Assembly: GCF_050613145.1 (NCBI RefSeq) | Contig: NZ_CP192507.1 | Coordinates: forward strand, 2,604,001 to 2,668,000 | Reading direction: 5' to 3' | DNA: 64,000 nt | DNA from: Lysinibacillus_B sp050613145 | GTDB lineage: Bacteria; Bacillota; Bacilli; Bacillales_A; Planococcaceae | In this document: piece after piece, positions 32,482 through 39,146 of the stretch | Numbering within the stretch: position 1 is the stretch's first letter | Layout: each line of letters begins with the position of its first letter | The notes under the pieces: model-generated | The model's input: the letters and a program-made list of their open reading frames with translations, nothing else | Told to the model about the DNA's origin: nothing | The model's database searches: none | Program-made: the position numbers and the translations under genes

Positions 32482-32607
32482 TTTTATAGACGTATCGGGG
32501 TTTTTTACGCGAGTTTCTTATGGTTTTACGCGGGTTTGGGGCTGTTTTACGCGACTTTCCTGCACTTTTACGCGGGTTCGAAGCACTTTTACGCGACTTT
32601 CCTATTT
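32482..32607. repeat. Tandem array of six 21-bp units headed TTTTACGCG
   Basis: Units start exactly every 21 bp at 32482, 32503, 32524, 32545, 32566 and 32587. Five have TTTTACGCG followed by RGTTT or ACTTTCC. The first is degenerate (TTTTATAGACG). Tails vary. The period is a multiple of three, so false frames appear with a seven-residue repeat. It lies between convergent genes. Confidence 0.85.
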
Positions 32608-32657
32608 TATTTTGTATTTACTTCCTCATTTTGAATCGACTTTCTCAAAATGTCTTT

Positions 32658-33122
32658 TCAGACGACCCCTTCTCTCCTATTTTTCAAACGAAACGGTATT
32701 AGTCGAGCTAGCAAAATGCCTAGCACTACGCCATATGCAATGTGCGCTACTAACCACAAACCAAATGATGGGAACGACAAAAGCGGTGGCGTCCGATCCG
32801 ATAACGTAGTTGTTGGATAAAGCGCTATCGCAATGACTATATTCACAATAACTGTAAATGAAATGAGTTGTTTCCTTGTAAAGGACTTTTTCCAAGCAAT
32901 CCATACGATGACATACGCTAAAATCACAGCAATTATAAGATGAAACGTAAACTCCACCCACCCTGGAAATGTGTACTCTTTTAAAATGGGAATATAGTCC
33001 ACATTCATCAATAATGTATAGATTTTATAGCCCGTCACATATTGCATCCATTTCATTAACAACCCTAGAAATATACCTGCGATGATACTGTAAACAAGCG
33101 TATGGAAGATGAAGCGTGACAT
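32658..33122 (-). CDS. Four-helix membrane protein, unknown function
   Basis: The 154-residue protein has four membrane segments (FIFHTLVYSIIAGIFLGLLM, FTFHLIIAVILAYVIVWIAW, LISFTVIVNIVIAIALYP and LWLVAHIAYGVVLGILLARL). It resembles YagU/DUF1440-like bacterial inner-membrane proteins in layout, but I am not certain of the family. The start at 33122 gives a short N-terminus MSRF; a GGAGGGGG tract lies just upstream. It is monocistronic and convergent with the LytTR operon. Confidence 0.65.
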   Translation of the reverse strand: MSRFIFHTLVYSIIAGIFLGLLMKWMQYVTGYKIYTLLMNVDYIPILKEYTFPGWVEFTFHLIIAVILAYVIVWIAWKKSFTRKQLISFTVIVNIVIAIALYPTTTLSDRTPPLLSFPSFGLWLVAHIAYGVVLGILLARLIPFRLKNRREGVV

Positions 33123-33233
33123 TTAACCCCCTCCAACATATAAGTACATCTGTCGTGATTTTTGTAGGCATGATTCATATGAAAAGTTCATACCAATCCA
33201 ACTAGTCTATAAAGCTATGAAAATACATTGTAT

Positions 33234-34526
33234 CTACAAATTACGTGCAGTGTTATATAGATTTTCGGCAGTAGTGGATACTTGATGAATTTCATGATCG
33301 ATTATTTCTACGCCATTTATGAGCTGTTTAAGCTCTGCGGCTATGAGTTGAATCGCCTTTTCATTATGCTCGACTTCTTGTAAAATGTGGTCAAACTCGC
33401 CCTGTGCATCATAAGATACCGTTTGACTTTCTGCGGTAGCCGTTTTTACTTCTTTTAAAGAAGAGCTGACATGTAGCGATAAACGGGAGGTTGTGTTGAC
33501 AAGTTCAGCTATATGGGCAACCGATTGCTTCGATTGTTCTGCTAGCTTACGGACTTCCTGCGCCACAACTGCAAAACCTTTGCCGTATTCACCTGCTCTT
33601 GCGGCCTCAATGGATGCATTGAGGGCAAGTAAATTCGTTTGATCTGCAATGGACTGAACAATCGCTAACACATCGTAAATTTTTTGAGAAGAAGTTGCTA
33701 ACTCATTTGCTACGGCAGTCATATCATCCATTTTCGTAACCATTTGTGCAATTTGCTGTTCTAGTTGTTTCATATAACTACTTCCTTGCACTGCACGAGC
33801 TGAAACATTTTTCACGGTTTCCACATTGTTTGTAATATTTTGATTCAGTGTAGCAGTTGAACACTGTATGTTGTCCATTTGATTCGTTGTTTCATCTGTT
33901 AGCCGCGCTAAATCTTCACTAATCGATGAAATGCTGCCCTTTAACTCCTCTTTCACAACTGTATATTGCACATCAATTAAACGACGGTTTTCACGCTCAT
34001 ACTCTTCTAATACAATTTGCATCTCAAAATTGATCCACTTGGACACAACCGTTACAATTTGCAAGGCTTCCACCTGAACAGTAGGCTCCTCGACTAAAAT
34101 GCGGACCATGATTTCTTGCATCTGTTGAAACGTTCCCATATACCATTTCGGGTCTAACCCCATTTTAAAATGGATGCGTGCTAAATGACGTTTTCGTTCT
34201 ATGACTTCTTCATTTAATCGACCATCAAACATTGAAATCGTATGTTCACCAACAACCGCTTTTAGCTTTGACACACTACTGCGCGATTCAATGAGTTGCT
34301 TTAACTCCGGTACTTCCAGGATCTTATCATAAAATACATTTGTAATTTCATTAACATGTTGCTTGATTGTTGACTGAAATGACATGAGTGTTTTGAAATC
34401 TTCATCTGTTAAATTAATTAAATTCAATTGCTTTTGAATTACACCTAATTCTTTTTTATCAATTAAAGGCTGAAAATGATCCAAATTGTTTACTCGTTGT
34501 TGTTTCTTCATAAAGAGACCAAACAT
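33234..34526 (-). CDS. hemAT: HemAT-like globin-coupled chemoreceptor for oxygen
   Basis: The 430-residue soluble receptor has an N-terminal globin domain (about 20-180). The proximal heme-ligand His lies in RIHFKMGLDPKWYMGTFQ (His119), the hallmark of globin-coupled sensors. The C-terminal methyl-accepting signalling hairpin has the tip DQTNLLALNASIEAARAG and EVRKLAEQSK. It has no membrane segment or HAMP. In B. subtilis HemAT mediates aerotaxis through CheA/CheW. ATG 34526 has GGAAG eight bases upstream; the ATG at 34544 has no site. A sigma-A promoter is visible, and the MerR/B12 gene is divergent. Confidence 0.92.
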   Translation of the reverse strand: MFGLFMKKQQRVNNLDHFQPLIDKKELGVIQKQLNLINLTDEDFKTLMSFQSTIKQHVNEITNVFYDKILEVPELKQLIESRSSVSKLKAVVGEHTISMFDGRLNEEVIERKRHLARIHFKMGLDPKWYMGTFQQMQEIMVRILVEEPTVQVEALQIVTVVSKWINFEMQIVLEEYERENRRLIDVQYTVVKEELKGSISSISEDLARLTDETTNQMDNIQCSTATLNQNITNNVETVKNVSARAVQGSSYMKQLEQQIAQMVTKMDDMTAVANELATSSQKIYDVLAIVQSIADQTNLLALNASIEAARAGEYGKGFAVVAQEVRKLAEQSKQSVAHIAELVNTTSRLSLHVSSSLKEVKTATAESQTVSYDAQGEFDHILQEVEHNEKAIQLIAAELKQLINGVEIIDHEIHQVSTTAENLYNTARNL

Positions 34527-34559
34527 ACCATCATCTTCCTTCATTTAGAATATGATTTT

Positions 34560-34587
34560 ATTATAAAATGAAAAAAAACATTGTCAA
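34560..34587 (-). promoter_or_regulatory. Sigma-A-type promoter of hemAT
   Basis: On the minus strand TTGACA (34587-34582) and TATAAT (34565-34560) are separated by 16 bp. Both are consensus, and the promoter lies 34 bp before the start codon. A vegetative promoter is notable because many chemoreceptors in Bacillus use sigma-D. Confidence 0.8.
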
Positions 34588-34591
34588 ATAA

Positions 34592-34622
34592 TTAGACACT
34601 AAAGTTAGACAAAAATGAGACA
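34592..34622. promoter_or_regulatory. Three direct AGACA repeats in the hemAT/MerR intergenic region
   Basis: TTAGACA (34592), TTAGACA (34605) and GAGACA (34617) are direct repeats with 13- and 11-bp steps just upstream of the hemAT -35 box. CarH/LitR-type MerR proteins bind direct repeats of about 11 bp, so this is a candidate operator for the divergent MerR protein. Confidence 0.45.
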
Positions 34623-34690
34623 GGAAAATTGAATATTTTTTATATTCCGTGTATTATACGTATAAAAACTTGGAAATGGAGGCAAACAAT

Positions 34691-35590
34691 TTGTCTAACT
34701 TCACTGAGAAAATGTTATCCATCCAACAAGTATCATTAATCACTGGTTTATCCAAACCGGTCATCCGTAAATGGGAAGACCGTTATCATACCGTTACACC
34801 GAAAAGATTACATAACGGTCGTCGTGTTTATACAGATAGAGATGTTCAAATACTGCTAACTGTTCGTAAGCTTGTCGATGAGGGGCTGACAATTCAACAA
34901 GCAACAGCACAAGCTCATTATGAGACCCCACAATTATCTACAATTGAATCATGCGCACCAACGATTCATAATGAATACTGCTTACGTTTACTTGAATATG
35001 GCTCAACTTGTGATGTAATTGGAATTAAACGTGTTTTACAAGAGGCACACCATAAGCTTGGTATCGAACGTTTTTTAGACGAAGTTGTCGTTCCTCTAAT
35101 GTTCGAGATTGGTGTGAGATGGGAAAAAGAGAGGTGGAATCCTTTTCAAGAGAGCGTTTCTTCCACCGTTATTCGAGATTATTTAGTCGGTCTCAGGAAT
35201 GACATGCATATGCCAGATGATGCCCCGTTGTTGATTGGTGCTTGTTTGCCTGGTGAATCCCATGATTTACCACTCTGTATTTTGTTGCTCCAGGCGCAAA
35301 TGCATGGATATCGTGTTTATTTAATTTCAAGCTCACCTGCACCGGGGGCAATTGAACAGCTGATTATTTATTTTAATCCGAAAGTGGTGTTACTTTCTGC
35401 TATGAGTGAGTTACCATTTACAACCTATCCCGATGTACTACCAGCACTTGATGTATTTGCAGCTGATCACAGTGAAGTTCATATGTTTATCGGTGGAAGT
35501 GGCACAAAAGAGTATTTAAAAACTCACACTTTACATACAATTCGTTATATTAATGATTTACAAGATATATTAAACGAGGTGGAAATATGA
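34691..35590 (+). CDS. MerR-family regulator with cobalamin-binding-type domain (CarH/LitR-like)
   Basis: The protein has 299 residues. An N-terminal MerR winged helix (QQVSLITGLSKPVIRKWEDRY) is followed by a four-helix B12-binding cap with IGVRWEKERWNPFQESVSS and a Rossmann-like B12 fold with LPGESHDLPL and later AMSELPF. The lower axial His of the ExHxxG motif is present (E189-S-H191), though its Gly is replaced by Pro. The Wx9EH photoreceptor motif reads Wx9ES (Trp144, Glu154, Ser155). It may therefore bind cobalamin with altered light chemistry, or none. TTG 34691 has GGAGG at 8 nt. Its stop overlaps the EAL gene start by four bases. Confidence 0.82.
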   Translation: MSNFTEKMLSIQQVSLITGLSKPVIRKWEDRYHTVTPKRLHNGRRVYTDRDVQILLTVRKLVDEGLTIQQATAQAHYETPQLSTIESCAPTIHNEYCLRLLEYGSTCDVIGIKRVLQEAHHKLGIERFLDEVVVPLMFEIGVRWEKERWNPFQESVSSTVIRDYLVGLRNDMHMPDDAPLLIGACLPGESHDLPLCILLLQAQMHGYRVYLISSSPAPGAIEQLIIYFNPKVVLLSAMSELPFTTYPDVLPALDVFAADHSEVHMFIGGSGTKEYLKTHTLHTIRYINDLQDILNEVEI

Positions 35591-36591
35591 CATGTAAAAA
35601 CTGTATTGTCGGCTCTGTCCAATTCCAAGTAAAATTAACTGGGGAGAAAAATGAAGCACTCATTCCCCTACTAACTGAGCATTTAATGCGCTTAGGTTAT
35701 GATGTCGTAGAAAAAGATAACTATCTTGTCGTATGTGAAGAAGCGATGCATGAACTGACTGATTTTTGTGGAGATTTCGGAGATACGTCAAATATTACGT
35801 TTACTGTTGATGAAGATTGGTTACCATTATCTGAAGTAAACCATGTATTTCAAGCTTCATGGGTAGATGCAATTATTAAACAAAATCGAATCATCTGTTA
35901 TTCGCAACCAATCGTTCAGGCAGATGAAACAATTTTTGGACATGAAGTGTTAGCACGCTTCATAGGAGAAAACGGTGAAATCCTATCACCTTATCCTGTT
36001 TTTCAAGCAGCTAAATTACGTGGTCGCTTATATGCGCTAGACCGCGCATGCCGCTTAACAGCTGTTCGTTATGGAAAGTTTTTATCAGGGAAAATCTTTA
36101 TTAATTTTATCCCTACATCGATTTATGCACCTGAATTTTGTTTACGTTCCACAGAACGATTAGCTCGCCAATTAAACATCGAACCAAAACGGTTCATTTT
36201 TGAAGTAGTCGAGACAGAACAAGTGAACGATCTTCCACATTTGAAACGGATTTTAGCCTATTATCGTGAAAAAGGTTTTGAATACGCGCTAGACGATGTA
36301 GGCGAAGGCTTTAGTACAGCTGACTTACTAGCAGATTTGCAACCACACTATATGAAACTAGATCGTAAATTCGTAGACGGTGTAGCGAATGATCCTTACT
36401 TACAATCCGTCGCTCAATTCTTTTTAGAAAAAGCAAACGAAATTGGTGCAACCCCTCTAGCTGAAGGCATCGAAACAAGACAAGACTATTTATATTTAAA
36501 AGGGCTTGGCTATCAATTATTTCAAGGCTACTTATTTAGTAAACCTAGTGAAGTACCAATTACAGAAATTGATTGGAAAGCTATTTCATAA
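35587..36591 (+). CDS. EAL-domain c-di-GMP phosphodiesterase
   Basis: The product has 334 residues. An N-terminal segment of about 90 residues with CxxC (TCKNCIVG) and no known domain precedes a full EAL domain. Catalytic motifs are kept: EVL in GHEVLARF, Asn in INFIPTS, Glu in FEVVETE, DD in ALDDVGEGFS, Lys in MKLDRKFV, Glu in AEGIET and QGYLFSKP. It should hydrolyse c-di-GMP to pGpG in the cytosol. Translation is coupled to the MerR/B12 regulator (ATGA overlap), so a cofactor- or light-responsive regulator may set c-di-GMP levels. A terminator follows. Confidence 0.9.
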   Translation: MTCKNCIVGSVQFQVKLTGEKNEALIPLLTEHLMRLGYDVVEKDNYLVVCEEAMHELTDFCGDFGDTSNITFTVDEDWLPLSEVNHVFQASWVDAIIKQNRIICYSQPIVQADETIFGHEVLARFIGENGEILSPYPVFQAAKLRGRLYALDRACRLTAVRYGKFLSGKIFINFIPTSIYAPEFCLRSTERLARQLNIEPKRFIFEVVETEQVNDLPHLKRILAYYREKGFEYALDDVGEGFSTADLLADLQPHYMKLDRKFVDGVANDPYLQSVAQFFLEKANEIGATPLAEGIETRQDYLYLKGLGYQLFQGYLFSKPSEVPITEIDWKAIS

Positions 36592-36600
36592 GCAACATTG

Positions 36601-36638
36601 ATACCCATCCTTCATATTTTCATGAGGGTGGGTATTTT
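36601..36638 (+). terminator. Terminator after the EAL gene
   Basis: ATACCCATCCT pairs with AGGGTGGGTAT around a short AT loop, followed by TTTTAT. The remaining 215 bp to the FIST gene are AT-rich, with no clear operator. Confidence 0.8.
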
Positions 36639-36854
36639 ATATATTGAATTTAATTTTCACAAAAGTACTTCTATTTCATTTTAGATAATTTCCACCCTAG
36701 AATACTTAACATCAGCGGATTAAAAAATCATAAAAAACTATTTTCTTCTTTATTAGGATGTTATAGTAATTTCTTCATCAAAATTGGTTGAATCCACCCT
36801 TTATTTACATATAGAATATTTATTGATAGCTAAAATAAGCATAGAGGAGTAACT

Positions 36855-37991
36855 ATGGAATTCATACGTTCTAATTCTACTAGCCACAAAAATACGAAAG
36901 AAGCGGTAAAAAATGTTACAAGCGAGTTACATACAGAACCGAAGTTAGTCTTATTTTTCGCCAGCACAAAATACTCATTTGAAGAAGTTACTATGGCATT
37001 TAAAGAACATTATCCAAACAGTGAGGTAGTTGGTTTAACGACAACAGGAGAAATTGGTCCAACCGGCTTTTTTGAAGGCGGCATCGTAGCACTCAGCTTT
37101 TCAAAAGAATTTGGCAAAATTCGCTCTGTATTGATGAAAGATATTTCAAAGTACCCTATTTTCTATCGTAATGACTTGATTGCTGCAGCGAAAGACATCG
37201 GCATTAATCCTAATAGTTCATCTCCTGAACAAGAAGGAGTAGGAATTGTATTTCCAAACGGACTAATTGCAGCAGAAGAGAAAATGCTTTCAATTGTAAA
37301 TTCAATTTTCACGCGGGAAGGTTTTCCGATATTCGGTGGGACTGCGGGGGATGATACGAAGTTCGTTGAGACATTTGTTAGCTTAAACGGAGAGATTTCT
37401 AATAAGGGCGGCATCGCTATTTTTATGAAACCGACTGTGGACTTTGTCATAATGAAAGAAAATATTTTCAAAAGTACGGGCAAATTAATGCGTGTTACGA
37501 AAGCAAATACGGAAGAACGGATTGTCTATGAAATGAACGGAAGAAAAGCTACAGCCGTTTATGCTGATTTGTTAGGGGTAAAAGAGAGTGAATTAACGCA
37601 GTATTTTATGTCCAATCCGGTAGGTAGAAGATTTAATAATGAAATTTTTATAGCATCACCATTTCAAGTTCTTCCGAATGGAGCGATTCAGTTTTATTGT
37701 CAAGTTTTTCAAGATTCGATTGTGGAAATTTTAGAGCCTATGGACCCGGTTGAAACGTTACAGCAAACGTTGGCGAATTTCACATCACAATTTTCACAAT
37801 TAGAAGGTGTACTAGCTTGTAACTGTATTCTAAGAAAACTACAATTCCAAAGTCAGAGAATTTTTCCTGAGTTAAATCGAGAGCTTACTAAATTGCCAAA
37901 TCTAGGCGGATTTTGTAGCTATGGCGAACAATTAAATAAATCGCTGATTAACCAAACTCTTGTACTCTTGGGCTTTGGGAAGAAACGATAG
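36855..37991 (+). CDS. FIST-domain sensor protein
   Basis: The 378-residue protein has FIST N (about 25-200; LVLFFASTKYSFEEVTMAF, SEVVGLTTTGEIGPTGFFEGGIVALSF, PIFGGTAGDD) and FIST C (about 225-355; PVGRRFNNEIFIASPFQVLPNGAIQFYCQVFQ, ending GGFCSYGEQL). FIST domains are proposed to bind small ligands such as amino acids and usually work with chemotaxis or c-di-GMP proteins. It has no membrane segment. The gene for a sensor-less cytosolic chemoreceptor follows after 11 nt, so the pair probably forms a two-protein receptor. Confidence 0.88.
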   Translation: MEFIRSNSTSHKNTKEAVKNVTSELHTEPKLVLFFASTKYSFEEVTMAFKEHYPNSEVVGLTTTGEIGPTGFFEGGIVALSFSKEFGKIRSVLMKDISKYPIFYRNDLIAAAKDIGINPNSSSPEQEGVGIVFPNGLIAAEEKMLSIVNSIFTREGFPIFGGTAGDDTKFVETFVSLNGEISNKGGIAIFMKPTVDFVIMKENIFKSTGKLMRVTKANTEERIVYEMNGRKATAVYADLLGVKESELTQYFMSNPVGRRFNNEIFIASPFQVLPNGAIQFYCQVFQDSIVEILEPMDPVETLQQTLANFTSQFSQLEGVLACNCILRKLQFQSQRIFPELNRELTKLPNLGGFCSYGEQLNKSLINQTLVLLGFGKKR

Positions 37992-38002
37992 GAGAATACA
38001 AG

Positions 38003-38986
38003 ATGCTTAAGAAATTTTTCAAACAAAACCACATTCACTCCACACAGATACAACAAGAAATTGATACGTTAACAGCTCAAGAAAGAGAAGCTATTCTTTT
38101 AGGCTTGCATGATTTAATTGACCTATTAAAAGTGTCCAATGAAAAAAACTACAAAGGTGATAGTATATTCATTGAACGCATTACGGAAATAAAACAGACA
38201 ATGGAAGACGATCGTAAATCACTCGTTTCCTCTCATGAAAATATTCAACACATTATTAAAGAAACAGAAAACATACACAGTATTACGAATGAAGTGGAAA
38301 AGCAAGCAGAGCAAAATATTCAACTCGTAGCAGAAGGAAACAAAAACATGGATCAGCTCGATTCACAAATGGATCGTGTAAAAGAAGTATTTGTGAATTT
38401 TGAACAATCGATTAATGAAGTTCAACAAGAAACAAAAGAAATTATCATAATTACTCAAATGATTGAAGATATTTCTGGACAAACGAACTTACTTGCGCTT
38501 AATGCCTCTATAGAAGCGGCACGAGCAGGTGAACATGGCAAGGGCTTTGCCGTCGTAGCAGAAGAAGTACGGAAGTTAGCGGATCAAAGTAAACGAGCTT
38601 TAGTTGAAATCAATACAAAAGTAACTGATATTGTCGATAAAGTAGCCGTACTTTCAAAGGATATGGCTGAAAAAACGTTAGATATTGATAGAACACAAGA
38701 AATGACTCGCTATACAAGAGAGTTTATTGAAAAAATCGCCTCATCTGAGCAAGAGTTATTTACTAATATGTCCGGGATTAAAATTGCAACAGATCGAACA
38801 GTCGATGAAATTATTTCTTTCAGCAAAGAATTAGAAGGCATTGTCCAATCTTCAGAAGCATCTACACTCAAAATCGAGGGTTTATATCGATTTTCTCAAG
38901 ATAAATTTTTCAATGCGACAGAAATGGCTTCTTTTATCACACAATCGAAATATTTGATAGAAGCACTGGACAAAGAAAAGTTATAA
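38003..38986 (+). CDS. Cytosolic methyl-accepting chemotaxis protein without its own sensor domain
   Basis: The 327-residue protein is nearly all a coiled-coil signalling hairpin, with tip DQTNLLALNASIEAARAG-like (GQTNLLALNASIEAARAGEH) and EVRKLADQSKRAL. Only about 70 residues precede it (QQEIDTLTAQEREAILLGL) and there is no transmembrane helix. It must get input from a partner; the FIST protein encoded 11 nt upstream is the obvious candidate. ATG 38003 follows AGGAG. A terminator lies 45 bp downstream. Confidence 0.88.
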   Translation: MLKKFFKQNHIHSTQIQQEIDTLTAQEREAILLGLHDLIDLLKVSNEKNYKGDSIFIERITEIKQTMEDDRKSLVSSHENIQHIIKETENIHSITNEVEKQAEQNIQLVAEGNKNMDQLDSQMDRVKEVFVNFEQSINEVQQETKEIIIITQMIEDISGQTNLLALNASIEAARAGEHGKGFAVVAEEVRKLADQSKRALVEINTKVTDIVDKVAVLSKDMAEKTLDIDRTQEMTRYTREFIEKIASSEQELFTNMSGIKIATDRTVDEIISFSKELEGIVQSSEASTLKIEGLYRFSQDKFFNATEMASFITQSKYLIEALDKEKL

Positions 38987-39028
38987 GGGAAATAGAATTC
39001 ATTTAGTCTAGTTCAGCTATATATTGCC

Positions 39029-39060
39029 AAGGGGACTGACTGAAAGCGGTCCCTTTTTTA
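39029..39060 (+). terminator. Terminator after the FIST/chemoreceptor operon
   Basis: AAGGG(G)AC and GGTCCCTT form a short stem with a bulge, followed by TTTTTTATTT. Confidence 0.65.
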
Positions 39061-39063
39061 TTT

Positions 39064-39140
39064 CTAAAAAAAAAAAGCAGTATAAAACTGCCTTTTTAAC
39101 AGATAAAAATAGGAGCTCCCCGTGTTGGAAAGCTCCTATT
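39064..39140 (-). terminator. Tandem terminators of the ECF/ABC operon
   Basis: On the minus strand ATAGGAGCT pairs with AGCTCCTAT followed by TTTTTAT (39100-39140). A second stem GCAG/CTGC then precedes an 11-nt T-run (39064-39098). The first lies seven bases after the permease stop. Confidence 0.8.
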
Positions 39141-39146
39141 CTCCCT

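Noticed and set aside
32449..32809. Overlapping frames with a seven-residue repeat (FTRVSYG, YAGLGLF-like)
   Set aside because: The repeat arises from the 21-bp DNA period, occurs in more than one frame, and has no ribosome site or family signature. Treated as non-coding array.
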